The translations under genes and the position numbers were made by a program. A model generated the notes under the pieces. That model was not told where the DNA came from. It did not search any database and was given only the letters and a program-made list of their open reading frames with translations. Below, piece after piece: positions 1-11,042 of a DNA stretch of 64,000 nt. The DNA is from Dasypus novemcinctus. Taxonomy: Eukaryota > Chordata > Mammalia > Cingulata > Dasypodidae. The DNA is taken from the NCBI RefSeq assembly GCF_030445035.2, contig NC_080699.1, positions 10,292,001 to 10,356,000 of the forward strand, given 5' to 3'. Each line of letters opens with the position of its first letter. Position 1 is the stretch's first letter.

Positions 1-593
1 ATAAAAATCTTTATTTTCCTTCCCTTCCCACCTCCTCCCCACTCCATCCCCTCTCCACCCCCTCCCAACCCCTCCTCACCCTCATCCCCGACCTTGATGT
101 TTTTGCTGTCTGTGTCTAGTCACTGTTGAATCTTCAGTATCTATTTCTCTTTTTGTCCTCTCTTCTTGTCTTTCTCCTCTAGGATTCACCAGGATTCAAT
201 CCTGGGGACCTCTGTTGTGGTGTGGGAACCTGTCAATTGTTCCACCTCAGTTCCTGGTCTCTGCTGCACTTCACCTTGACTATCCCCTTCATTGCTCTTT
301 TGTTGCATCATCATCTTGCTGCGTGACTCTTACATGGGCATTGGCTCACCACACAGCACTGGTATGGCCACTCTCTTGGGCACTGGACTCGCCCCGTGGG
401 CACTTGGCTCGCCACGCAGGCACCCATATGGGCACTTGGCTCAACGCGCGGACACTCCGCCCACCACGTGGGCACTGGCTTGTTGCACAGGCACGCTTTC
501 TCTTCTTTTTCACCAGGAGCCCCCAGGGATCAAACCTGGGTCCTCCCATATGGTAGGCCGAGGCCTTATCACTTGAGCCACATACACTTCCTT
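1..593 (-). mobile_element. DAS-type tRNA-derived SINE, composite, cut by the window edge
   Basis: On the minus strand this reads as a DAS SINE. It starts near 593 with a tRNA-like head (reverse complement of cttgagccacatacacttcc), has a B-box-like segment near 528-540, a second SINE monomer near 185-245, and ends in an A-rich tail seen here as T/C-rich sequence at 1-60. The 3' flank lies outside the window, so no target duplication can be tested. The middle (about 330-500) is unusually GC-rich and made of degenerate repeats around tgggcacttggctc. The frames open across it on both strands are repeat artefacts. Confidence 0.85.
330..500. repeat. Degenerate tandem repeat inside the DAS SINE
   Basis: About five imperfect units containing tgggcactggctc-like cores (near 336, 388, 407, 439 and 471) are spaced roughly 20-40 bp apart, with several CpGs. 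It lies wholly inside the SINE at 1-593 and looks like local expansion of an internal SINE segment. Confidence 0.55.
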
Positions 594-1800
594 AAAAATC
601 TTAATAAGCAACACCACAACACAGCTATTTTTAACATTTTTGCATACTTTTCATTTTTTCTTTAAATATGTGCACATGGTTAATTCAATAAATATTTGAT
701 TATCCATGTAATCAGCATTATGCTAGATGCAATCAAACAGCTGGTATTGATTTTACTCCCCATTTCACAGTCGAATATGGAACTTCTCTTTTAATTGAAG
801 TATTGCTGAAAATGTAGGAATACAGATATTGCCGTAGCTGTTGCAAGTTGTTCATCTGGCTCCTTTGGTTTCCTTGCTCCCTCCACCCAAATGAGATTAA
901 TTAATTTCCTATGAAGTTCTTTATTGGCATTTCTTGTAAGTTGTCACTTAGTTGTGATTCTGTGCTCCCCGGGTTTCTGCTGACCTGGGGACTCCTGATT
1001 GTATGTCTTCCATCTGGCCAGCCCCCCTACTTCTGATAATCAGTCCCTGCTACTCAGCTCAGATGCCAGTCAAAAGCATGTGTTTGCTTCCTTTGCTAAG
1101 GCCTAATTCAACCTCCTTCAAACTTCTGTAAAACCACAAAACCTCTGGGATTCTTGACTGTACTTTTTGGAAATTTCTCACTTGCCTTTTTTTTTTTTTC
1201 TACAGTGTGTTCAGGATTTTTATTATTTTTAATATATGTAAAATATTTCATTTCATTACAAATGACCTACGCAAATTAAATCTCCCACCCCAAAGGATTT
1301 TACTTAAGCCTTGGGCTGTATTTTCGAGGAGATTTTATTCTGATCAAGCTAGTAATTCCTCTGTTTGTAACCAAATAAACTCTTCCTTCTGGTATTATAT
1401 TATAGATCCTTATCCTCTTGGTATCGAAATCAAGGTACTTCATGAGAAATGAAAAGGAGCAGCTGTGATATCATAAATGCCAGGTTTAATTAAAAACCTT
1501 TCATTTTCTAGTACTTCATACACATGATTGTGGATTCTGTGCAAATTGAGAGGTTTCCTAATTACTTTGCTTAGTAATGTCAGGGCAGGATTAGTTTCCA
1601 CCTGGAAGGGTAGGTGCAACCCAATTAGTCTTCTTCCCATGAGGATACTAGTCCACTGTAAGATAGTTCTAAAAGTGCTTTTTTCCCCAAAAAAATCTGA
1701 CTTCCATAGGATTTTGCAGCTTAGTCTTGTTTACTAGAACACAATATATTTGGAAAAACTCTGCCACAAAATGTAGACTTAGGTGATGCCTCAGTAAGCA
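594..1800. other. Unassigned non-coding stretch
   Basis: AT-rich single-copy-looking DNA. A stretch near 680-760 may be a worn L2/MIR piece. The 81-codon frame at 1207-1452 has no recognisable domain, no splice context and ordinary AT-rich composition, so I treat it as chance. Confidence 0.5.
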
Positions 1801-1814
1801 TTCCACAATTACAT

Positions 1815-2000
1815 GAGCTTCAGATATTCAGAGTTTCAGAATGTCAGTGTTGGAAAGGATCTGGAGAGACCATCTATTCCTACTGGGATCTCATAAGGAA
1901 AGGTGACAAACTTCCAATCACAGGTCTAATAAATGACAAAACCAGACCTTGCTTTTGGGTCTCTTAATGGTCCCAGGTCTAGTGTATATTCCAACCAATT
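1815..2000 (-). mobile_element. Ancient MIR/mammalian SINE relic
   Basis: The order 'hit by a measured group, ggaaaggatctggagagaccatc, removal of an adenine-rich block, then gtctcttaatggtcccaggtct' follows the reverse orientation of an old mammalian SINE. A similar worn copy lies at 32810-32960. Exact subfamily is uncertain. Confidence 0.4.
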
Positions 2001-2166
2001 TGAGTTGCTTTGATTCTATGACTGCATTGTAATCTTTATATCTTTCTATAACATATATTATAAACTTCAGTATAAAGATTCTGAGACTTAGAAGTGTGAA
2101 TTGTAGATGGCCTTGTGATGGACCAGAAAAATACAGCCAATACCATTCAATATAAGATTTTCCTAG

Positions 2167-2575
2167 GGAAGTGGATGTGTCTCAAGTGATTGGGCTTCCA
2201 TCTACCATATGGGGGGGTCCCAGGTTCAGTTCCCGGGGCCTTCTGGTGAAGACAAGCTGGCCCCTGCCACGAGCTGACACAACAAAAAAAGACACAGCAA
2301 AGACAATGAGAGACACTACAAACCAGGACACACACACACAAAAAGACACAGCAAAAACAGTGAGAGAAACAACGAATCAGGGAGCTGAGGTGGCTTAAGC
2401 GATTGATGCCCCTCTCCCATGTCAGGATTGGTTCCCGGTGCCTCCGAAAGAGAAGACGAGAAGAGAAGACAAGCAGACACAGAAGAACGTGCAGTGAATG
2501 GACACAGAGAGCAGGTGTCTGGGGTGGGATGGGGGGCATAAATAAAATAAATTAAATTAAATAAATCTTAAAAAA
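2167..2575 (+). mobile_element. DAS SINE, dimeric, with 10-bp target duplication
   Basis: Two tRNA-like monomers are visible: one beginning gggaagtggatgtg with B box ggttcagttcc near 2223, and a second beginning gggagctgaggtggctt near 2380. The tail is A-rich (aataaa-rich, 2540-2575). The flanking direct repeats attttcctag at 2157-2166 and 2576-2585 match perfectly, marking LINE-1-mediated insertion. Simple ca and gacaca repeats fill the linker. Confidence 0.92.
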
Positions 2576-2585
2576 ATTTTCCTAG

Positions 2586-2672
2586 AGGGAGCTGATGTGG
2601 CTCAGTGGTTGAGCTCTGGCTTCCCACTTAAGAGGCTCTGGGTTCAATCCCCAGCGCAGTACCTCAAATAAA
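2586..2672 (+). mobile_element. Short tRNA-derived SINE monomer (DAS-I-like)
   Basis: It reads as a tRNA-like head with A box tggctcagtgg near 2599 and B box ggttcaatcccc near 2641. It lies directly after the target duplication of the SINE at 2167-2575, so that SINE probably inserted at its 5' edge. It is a SINE rather than a tRNA gene: the helices are not maintained and an A-rich tail follows. Confidence 0.7.
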
Positions 2673-2679
2673 AGGTTAT

Positions 2680-3004
2680 TGGTGGTGATGATAGTGCAAC
2701 ATTGTGAATGCAATTAACAGCACTGGAGTATATATCTGAATATCCCTAAAAGGGTAAATGTTAGATTGTATATATGGTAACAATATTTTTTTTATCCATG
2801 GAAGTCCACTATGCAAACAAGGAACCCTAAATTAAATTACAGACTTCAATTAATAGTACAATTATAAAAATGTGCTATCATCATTTGTAACAAATGTTCC
2901 ACACCAATGCAAGGTATTGGTTTTGAGGTGGGTATATGGGAATACTGTATTTTATTCATGATTGTTCTTCCCTAACAATAAAAGAAAGAAAAACAAACAA
3001 AAAA
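2680..3004 (+). mobile_element. LINE-1 3' end (xenarthran type)
   Basis: Sequence from 'gatagtgcaacattgtgaatg' through an AT-rich 3' UTR to an A-rich end (caataaaagaaagaaaaac near 2978-3000) matches the recognisable 3' terminus of mammalian LINE-1, 5'-truncated. Confidence 0.75.
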
Positions 3005-3570
3005 GAATTTTGTAGAGAGCTAGAGTAAGGCTTTTGTGTGTGATTTGTATTAATGAGACCTAACTGCAGTGAAAACTAAAAGGGTGATAATTGAAAAAGA
3101 CTTAGTAGTCTTGAAGTAAACCATTCAGATTTCCTCAAAATACCAAGAGGGGGCAGTTTGTAATTTGTGATAAAATTGTGCAGTATGCCTTGGGATAACT
3201 CTCTAAGTGATGCTCTCAAATGCAGTAAACACTTTGATATTTCAGCAACTCAGCACTACCATTTCTACTTATTATTTGAACAGCATTCATAGACATTTAT
3301 TTTGTTTGGCAATAATGCAGATAAAGGCACAACTGGTTTAATGAATTTCCTTGATGTTAAAAAATTATGCTTTTGTTTTTAGAGTAAATGTAAAGGAAAC
3401 AAACATACATTATCTGTTGTCTTACAAAGTTGGAACTTCCTGAAGTGGAAGAGTAAACATGTATACATCATTTTGGGTTGAAATGTTTGTACTTAAATGC
3501 ATCACAACTGGTCTTACCTTGTAAGCAGATTTGCTTTCTTTAATTTCCAGATCAAATTTGTTAGATTTAA
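3005..3570. other. Unassigned non-coding stretch
   Basis: AT-rich, no repeat family or coding signal recognised. Confidence 0.5.
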
Positions 3571-3574
3571 CTTC

Positions 3575-3720
3575 TTGAACCCTTACATTTTTCCATCTTT
3601 CAAATGCAGAAAATATTAATGGTATCAACTCCACAGGGTTGTTATGAGAATTAAAGGCAATAATGCATGTTCAATGCTTATGCTCTGTGGAGCATAGTAA
3701 GTGAGCGATCACAGCCAAGT
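3575..3720 (+). mobile_element. MIR 3' half
   Basis: The run 'cagggttgttatgagaatt' followed by 'aataatgcatgttcaatgct' and 'gcatagtaagtgag' is the conserved core and 3' part of MIR, worn by age. Confidence 0.65.
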
Positions 3721-4425
3721 GTAATGAGGATGATTGTGATGCCAACGGTGTCCTTCCTGCCTCAAGCATTACATCCTAGAGAGCCCAGTGGGCATAACCA
3801 CTCCCCTGTTCTTGGACAAAAACATCCAGTGTGTCTCCCAAGCTGAGTGCCCAGACCAAAAATCAAAGTGGGAGGGAAAGAGAGGGGGTTAGGCCAGGGA
3901 GAGGTCTATCAACACCTCTTAAAGGCGTATGTTAAAAAGATGGTTGCCTGCTTCCATATTTGTAGGTATTTCTTCTCTTAGCGATGGGAGTTACTTTCCT
4001 GTAGGGAATCCTTGTGGTGGGTGGGATCTCAGAAGAGATGTCAAGGTGACTTTTCTACCTAAAGAAAACTGAAAAGAGGGAAGGAGAAAAGCTCCAGTTT
4101 TCAATAGAACCACAGTGTTATTAATTCACTGTATTTCTCAATCGAATTGAAAATACAGTTTATAAAATTTGAAAAGCTTCTGAAGCACTGAAGAGCTATA
4201 TCCTAAAATTCTAGTTTCTAAATAAGAAAATAAGTTAGGATATAAAATGGTTTATCAAATACACTCTTATTGCTTATAATCTCACAAGGGTATAAGAGTT
4301 ATATATAACTTACAAATTTTGGTTTATGTTAAAATATAAACTGGAATCAGCCAAATCAAGAGTTATCATAATGGTTTATCACAGTGGTAACCCTCATATT
4401 TGTTAAATGCTCAAACAGTTGTTGC
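3721..4425. other. Unassigned non-coding stretch
   Basis: No family or gene recognised. A mildly GC-richer patch at 3740-3920 lacks coding character. Confidence 0.45.
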
Positions 4426-4429
4426 TTAA

Positions 4430-4695
4430 CTAGTGTATATCCAGCACTGATAGATGCTGGAGTACAAAAATAACAGTCCTCAACAATTTACCTTCTACTG
4501 GGAGCAACACATACTATGATCCCATAGCACTTGTACAAGCTTGATTGAGAGCAGTTGCACATATTGTCTGGAGCTCTATGAACTTCTGTTGCATGCAATA
4601 ATCTTTGAGTTCCTTAAGGCAAAGGCTGTGCTTCTCATTGTTTACCAGCACCTGACACAAAAGGAATTCTTAATAAATCTTTGTTGAAAAACTGA
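4430..4695 (+). mobile_element. L2-type LINE relic, 3' end
   Basis: The block near 4440-4520 resembles the 'size, day-count, accumulated in stock' style L2/L3 conserved segment, and 4612-4690 (ccttaaggcaaaggctgtgc then aataaatctttgttgaa) is the typical L2 3' terminus. Confidence 0.6.
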
Positions 4696-4739
4696 TGGGT
4701 TTAAGAAGTACTGAGCTATTTACTTGTAAAGATAAGTTA

Positions 4740-5240
4740 AAAAGTCTAAATGAGGACTATGTTTCCATTTATGATGGAGCAATAGGGCCTAGATTTACCT
4801 CCTTCCTGAAACAATTTTTTTAAAAAAGACAAAATATTCAAAGTAGCAGTCTTTGAGATGTTGACCTCTAGACAGTGAGGGACAGACCACTGAGAGATGA
4901 GGAACAAATGAGACGAGCTGGGACTGACGCAGGTCTGCCTGGAGGTCTCTCCAGGCCACAGCTTGGGGAGAGAGACACTAGCTGGGGCCTGGTTGTCTCC
5001 CTGAATTGAGGAGATAGAACTGGGAGAATGGGGAGACCAAGGCAGGCCACAGTGGATGAGAGGTGAGAGCTGCACAGAGAACTGTGACGATTGGCTGAGG
5101 ATCCCCTAGAGCGGCTAGAACTTGGACGTGTGTGTATGTTTGTGTGCGAGGCCAGGGCAAGAAACACCCAAAGGAGGAGAGGAAGCCTTATGCAGGGCTC
5201 CGGCAGGCTCCCACAGTCAGAGCAGAAGCCTTATCATGGG
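4740..5240 (+). mobile_element. Possible old LINE-1 5' UTR fragment
   Basis: A GC-richer, purine-rich block with 'gatggagcaatagggcctag' and 'gagatgaggaacaaatgaga' resembles 5' UTRs of old LINE-1M elements. The opposite-strand frames here (about 60-109 codons) are serine/proline-rich low-information translations and are probably not genes. The assignment rests on general resemblance only. Confidence 0.35.
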
Positions 5241-5735
5241 TCTTGATATTTATGAATACACATACACGGCTTTTGGAGAGTGAAAGGGGGTGTTCTTGCT
5301 AATTATTATGGGTGTGAGCTATTCACTTTAGGTCTTGAAGCCAAACTCGAAAAGTTCCTGTTTAACTGGTTTAGTTCTTATACAAACAGCTTTCCCAGGT
5401 CTTCTGTCCCAACTTCATCTAAGAGGACCTTTTCTAGACACTCAGAGATTTTGGCCATTTTGCTCATTTCAACCAAAACTCCAACCTCTTTCTTTTTGAT
5501 GTATTAGTATCATCGACTCAGAAACAACTCCTTGATACTCTTCCTTTGTACTGGAGCCTCATTAGATGTTGAGGGGAGGATGAAGTTCTAACTCTCCCGT
5601 GGAGATAAATCCAACAAATAGATTCATTGGTCAAGATGGAGGATATAACTGGATGAATGATGCTAGCACAATCATTTTGAATGTATTAGGTATGTACTTA
5701 ATCTATTTGAGATAATTTCATAAGATAGTGTAGTT
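5241..5735. other. Unassigned non-coding stretch
   Basis: No family recognised. The 75-codon frame at 5280-5507 has no domain I know. Confidence 0.45.
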
Positions 5736-5739
5736 GGAT

Positions 5740-5945
5740 GGTACAGTTATTAGACCTAGAGAGAGAAGGCCTGGATTAAAACTGGTTTCTTCCACTCACT
5801 ACTGATTAAACTCTCTAAGCCTTAGCATCCTTCATTTATCTTGTAATCTTGATTCCAATATGTTCCCTGCCTAGTTCACAGAGTAATTTTAAAGGTACAA
5901 GGATATCACCTTAACAAGTGCTATGCAAATGCAAAATATTATATT
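5740..5945 (+). mobile_element. MIR, near full length, worn
   Basis: The MIR order is visible: a 'gacctagagagagaagg...gattaaaactgg' head, a 'actctctaagccttagcatccttc' core (equivalent to the usual 'ctctgagcctcagttt'), and a '3' acaagtgctatgcaaatg' end. Confidence 0.6.
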
Positions 5946-5949
5946 TACA

Positions 5950-8483
5950 TATTTATCTTCCTTTCACATTTGTGATTTAACTTACGATAACTGTTTTTTT
6001 TTGTTTTTTGGTGTTTGTTTTCTAGGAAAGGAGTCATGGATACATTGTCCAGGGATACTCCATAGTACCTTTAAGTAGAGTAATAAATATCACTCTTCTG
6101 TACTGTCTCCAGGCTGAGAACAATGCAGATAGATTTTGTTTAGAGATATCTTTGGGATTTAATATTTTAGGTTATTTTAAACATTGACTAATTGATATGT
6201 TAGACATATAGACCAGCTCCTATATAAAAGCAGAACTCTACATTGTGTCAGTATTTCTACCATATAGATTTTTAAAATTTTTCATAGCTCTAAAAAGCTT
6301 TTATTTATTACAATTAGATAAATAATATTTTGCTGCAAAACAAAAGCAGTCAAATAAATTAAAATAAAAACCAAAGTTAAATAATAAAACAATTAACATC
6401 ATTTTTCTCATTGAATCAAATGGATTAAGCTAAGCAAGCATTGTAACGATGTTATGAATTAACTTTTAAGAACTATTCTTACTGTGCTCCATATGTAACA
6501 AGTTATTTTATGGTGTAATCAAATTCAGGAGTCAGAAAATGAATAGTTAATATTTTGTATCAGCTCAAGAGATCCTCTTTCATACACAGTAAAATAATCA
6601 TATACCCACACCATTGTCTATTCTTTTTGTTTGTCTAGTATGAACTTGGGTCTTAGGGATACTGGGAGTGTGCCTATCAGACAAATTGATTCAATTTATA
6701 TTCCTTAGATATTTAATTGTACTACAAGAAATTCACATGCGAAATAGACCACAGTATTTTGGTATAGATTGTATTGTATGGTTAGAAAACATTTTTCATC
6801 TATAAAGATTATCAGTTCATCATAGTTTTTTAAAGTAGTTGTGATTATCTCTATTGCATTTTCAAGTCCCCATACATATAATTTTCAATTTAGAGTTTAC
6901 TTTTATAGTCTTGGGTTTTCAAATTGTTGCAATTATTACTATCTAGCTACCTGTCTGTCTATCTCTAACTAATCTGCATGTGTGTATAAATCTGCAATGT
7001 GCTAACAAAACTATATCATAAAACCCCCACATTTAAAATGTTTTTGAGTATCCTAGGAAAAAAAGAAGCAAAATTTTTGATGCCTCAGGATGAGAATTAT
7101 ACCAATTTTTGCAAGCTTTGGCTTTACAAAAAATGTGAAAGAGATGAATTTCCTCATCATAAATTTAGGGAAGTAGGTATAATGATTTCTACGGTATTTT
7201 CCAAACCTAAAAGTTGATAGCAATTTGATGTTATTTTCATACTGACTCATTTTTGGAAAAAAAATTATTCCTGGAACTTGCTTTTGTAAGTGCATGACTC
7301 TGAAATTAAATCCGCCAATACATATTCTGTCTTTTGCTCATGTAAGCATTTCTTATATTTTCTCTTCAGACACTGGAGAAAGCAATGAAAAATGTAAGAG
7401 CAGGCAATAGGAAACAATGTGCTTTATTAGGGAGCGCCAACTAAACAAATGAGGAGTCCTGGAAAATGTAGTCAATAATGACTAAAACAATATTTCCAGG
7501 TAAGGAGTTTTTTTTTAGTAAATGATTATAAGAATTAACTGGACAATTTTGTGCTTAGCACAGTGACTTAAATGTCATAGCTATGCATCCTATTGATTTA
7601 TTCTACAAGTAAAATCAATATTAATCATTATATAAAATTAATTTATTGACTAGCAAATTTTCATTATGGATTTGGAATTAAAATTGATTTCTCAAATAAG
7701 GAATTTTCATGATAGCTTCTATTTCCAATCAGAGCAGTATAATCATTACTGAATAAGGGGAAAAAAAGTTAACCTTTTTCCCCCAAAATCTTTGTTAAAT
7801 GATTTTTAAAAAAGATAATATCTAATTTTTTCTAATGTTTGGCTAACATTGAATTTGGAATAGTTAGAAAATCATCCTTGTGTTTCTCTTTTTAGTGTGA
7901 ACTGAGTTGACTTAGTTTGCAGTTTGTACATTTCTCATTCCCTGACCAATCCAAAATCAATATTAGCTGAGAAGAGGAGTGAGCCACAGCCATTTCCAAA
8001 ATTGGCCTCAATACATTTAGAAGCTGCTTACAGACAAAAAAATTGTATTCACACGTTTAATTGCAAATCCCAGTTTTGTTCTTCCAAATGTTTGCTCTGT
8101 TTCCATTGAAATTAACGACCTGGTCAAGAAGATTTGCACCCAATGAAACAAGAGCGTGAGGAGTACATGTGAAGGCAACTTGGAGCAGACTGTTATGAGT
8201 CCGAGTCAAATGCAGCATTGGCAGCAGAAGAGCTATGAGGAGAGTAAATCTTGAAAGCACATAGTCCCTACTGCCAAGAAAACAAAATGTCATATAAAAC
8301 GCAAACATGGGAGAAAGTGAAAAATAAAGGATTTTTCTTTTTCCTTTGCTTTTTAAGGGTCCTCTGTTTTAAGAGTAAAGACCATAACAATTGATTTTTA
8401 TGTTTTCTGAGTAGAAAATCACTACAAAGACTTTTTCTATGACTTAATGAAGTCAATGTGGATTCATTAAAACCTACTCTATA
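5950..8483. other. Unassigned AT-rich non-coding stretch
   Basis: About 2.5 kb of very AT-rich DNA. Frames on both strands at 6999-7295 and 7924-8519 overlap each other, have biased AT-rich composition and no domain. Nothing convincing. Confidence 0.5.
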
Positions 8484-8496
8484 CTCAGTATCTTTT

Positions 8497-10181
8497 TTTT
8501 TTAATGGGTTCTTTATCATTTTGTTTTATTGCATTGTAAAAATCCTTTGTAGAATCTTTTTTTTTAAACTGTAAGAAATTACATTAATTGTATTTTTCAC
8601 ATGCATCACTCTATTCTTAGCATCATGTAATAGAGACATTATTTGTGATAGTTCATAGAAGAGCATTCTTATATTTGTATTATTAACCACTATTCTCATT
8701 AACCTCTGGGTTCTCTATGTTATTCAGGCCCTAGATTACTCTCTAGCTTTCTTTCTTTTTTTTCAAATTCTACTCAATTTATTCATTTTTTAAAAAATAT
8801 TACATTAAAAAAATATGAGGTCCCCATTTACCCCCACCGCCCCCACCCCACCACTCCCCCACAGTAACACTCCCCCCCATCATCATGACACATCCATTGC
8901 ATCTGGTGAGTACATCTCTGGGAATCGCTGCACCCCATGGCCTGTGGTCCACACCATAACCCACACTCTCCCATGTTCCATCCAGTGGGCCATGGGAGAA
9001 CATACAATATCTGGCAATTGTCCCTGCGGCACCACCCAGGACAACTCCAAGTCCCGAAAATGCCTCCACATCTCATCTGTTCCTTCCATTCCCCGCACCC
9101 AGCAGCCACCATGGCCACTTTTTCCATACCAATGCCACATTTTCTCGATTATTAACCACAATAGTTCATGAATAGAATATCATTAAGACCAATCTAATCC
9201 TTACTGTATTCCTTCTTCCTGTGGACCGTGGCTTGGTTGTGTCCATTCCACATCTATGTCAAGAGGGGGCTTAGATTCCACATGGATACTGGATGCAATC
9301 CTCCTGCTATCAGTTGTAGGTACTCTAGGCTCCATGGTGTGGTGGTTGACATTCTTCAACTCCATGTTAGCTGAGTGGGGTAAGTCCAATAAACCAGAGT
9401 GTAGGAGCTAAAGTCTGTTGAGGCTCAGGGCTTGGCTATCATATTGTCAGTCCAGAGATTCAAATCCCCTAGATATATCTCAAACCCCAGCACCAACTAC
9501 AATTCCAGTAAAGTAGCATGAAAGGCTTCTGAAAAGAGATCACATCTGAGTCCAGCTCCATCACGCAGAAACACCAGCTCCAAAGGAGAGCCAACTCACA
9601 TGGCAGTGAACTCCATCTGCCATGACCATAGAACCTGTGGGTCTCTTTAGCCCTCAAAAGAACCAATACCTGGGGTTGTATCTACTTTATCTGTCTCTGA
9701 GACTCTGCTCAGGTGTGCATAAGGGCAATCCTTCTGACAACCTCCAGACTCTTTTTTAGAGACTCATAGCCATATAAACTCATTTGTCTTTTCCATTTCC
9801 CCCTTAATTTAGGTCAAACAGCATTTTTAACCCCTGTTATTATATGTAGACAGGGATATTCTGCTGGTCCACATTGAACCTTTAATTCAAGGTCATTTTC
9901 TAGTTACGTCATCAGCTGGTACTTGGTAGTGATCCCTTGGTGCCAGGGAGGCTCATCCCCGGGTGTCATGTCCCATGCTGGAGGGAAGGCAGTGCATTTA
10001 TATGCTGAGTTTGGTTCAAGACTGGCCACATTTGAGCAACACAGAGGCTGTCAGGAGGGAACTCTTAGGCACAGTGCTGCTCTAGGCCTTGTTCTTATTT
10101 CAGGTGTATAGGCTCACAAGCATAGTCATTAGTATCAGGGGCTCACTGTTGGACCCTCATTCCTTCCTGGTCCTTGCAGTT
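8497..10181 (-). mobile_element. 3'-anchored LINE family, copy 1 (longest)
   Basis: On the minus strand it runs from about 10181 down to a guanine-rich tract (8820-8880), an A-rich block (about 8760-8815), a further 260-bp segment, and an A-tail seen as T's at 8493-8502. It is flanked by ctcagtatctttt at 8484-8496 and 10186-10198 (13 bp perfect; 17 bp with one mismatch). Three other copies share the same 3' end but stop at different 5' points, the signature of LINE reverse transcription. I take it to be a LINE-1-like 3' region; no reverse transcriptase is included, so the class is inferred. Confidence 0.7.
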
Positions 10182-10198
10182 TATGCTCAGTATCTTTT

Positions 10199-10580
10199 AA
10201 ACTGGTTTAAATGAATGATGGATCTCATGAACCTAAGAAAAGAGCTAAGAAATGTTTACTAGTTTCACTTACAGGATTTAAAAATTACATTAAGGTACTA
10301 GCACTATAGCCTGAGAAAAGTAAATTCTTTCAAAATAGGCGTCTGGTTGCATAATAATATTTCTTCAGGTTGAGGCCTTTCAATAACTTCTATGTATATG
10401 TAAAACAGAAATTGGGTGTTCAATTATATGAAATAACTGGTTTCACACATTTGTAGATAAACCAGGAGGTTCTTTGTATTTTGGCATCTGTAACAGGAAT
10501 AAAAACACTGATGGTGTTCTTTCAGGAATTAAATGAATTAGTACATACAAATGACACAGCATTTTATTGGTATGCAATAT
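10199..10580. other. Unassigned non-coding stretch
   Basis: AT-rich flank of the LINE copy. No family recognised. Confidence 0.5.
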
Positions 10581-10589
10581 ATCTTAGTG

Positions 10590-10745
10590 GCAAAGTGCAT
10601 GGGCTCCATGGTCAGACCTGTGTTTAATTCTGTTATTTTTTTGCCTGTTTGACAGTTTATTATAAACTCTCTAGGCCTCAGTTTTCTCATCAGTAAAATG
10701 TAGATATGAATTAAGTCCTTATCTAGTATGGTAAAGTATATATTC
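10590..10745 (+). mobile_element. MIR
   Basis: The block 'gtgcatgggctccatggtca' followed by 'ctctaggcctcagttttctc' and 'atcagtaaaatgtagatatg' is the MIR core and 3' part. Confidence 0.75.
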
Positions 10746-10760
10746 TGAAGAAGGCCCTGC

Positions 10761-11040
10761 CATAGTTTAAAAGATTAATAATAAAAGAGCAAGAACAGTG
10801 AAATAGGAGGAAAAAACTATTAGGAAAAACAGTTATTAGGAAACAGTTGCATAATAGGGTGATGCTTCAAATGCTCCTAACCAGCCCTGTGGGGTGGCCA
10901 GTACTCCTGGTGCCTCTAAAAGATGGAAGAGCTGATCCTGAAAGTCCAGTATTAAGCTGGGACCCTGAAGAGAAGACTCTGGAGGAAATCAACCTTACCC
11001 AAGGGTCTCAGCCTTCCTCAAATTAAGTTAAATCAAATAC
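10761..11040. other. Unassigned flank upstream of the LINE-1
   Basis: Purine-rich, no coding signal or repeat family recognised. A target duplication for the LINE-1 downstream could not be located here. Confidence 0.4.
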
Positions 11041-11042
11041 AA

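Noticed and set aside
2586-2672. Possible tRNA gene with A and B boxes
   Set aside because: Promoter boxes are present but the cloverleaf arms do not pair and an A-rich tail follows. It is a tRNA-derived SINE.
6999-7295. Opposed 72- and 80-codon frames
   Set aside because: AT-rich, lysine/phenylalanine-rich and overlapping on both strands, as expected by chance.
8800-9171. Overlapping frames of 72-118 codons on both strands
   Set aside because: All lie within LINE copy 1; histidine/proline/tryptophan-rich translations of its C/G-rich 3' part.
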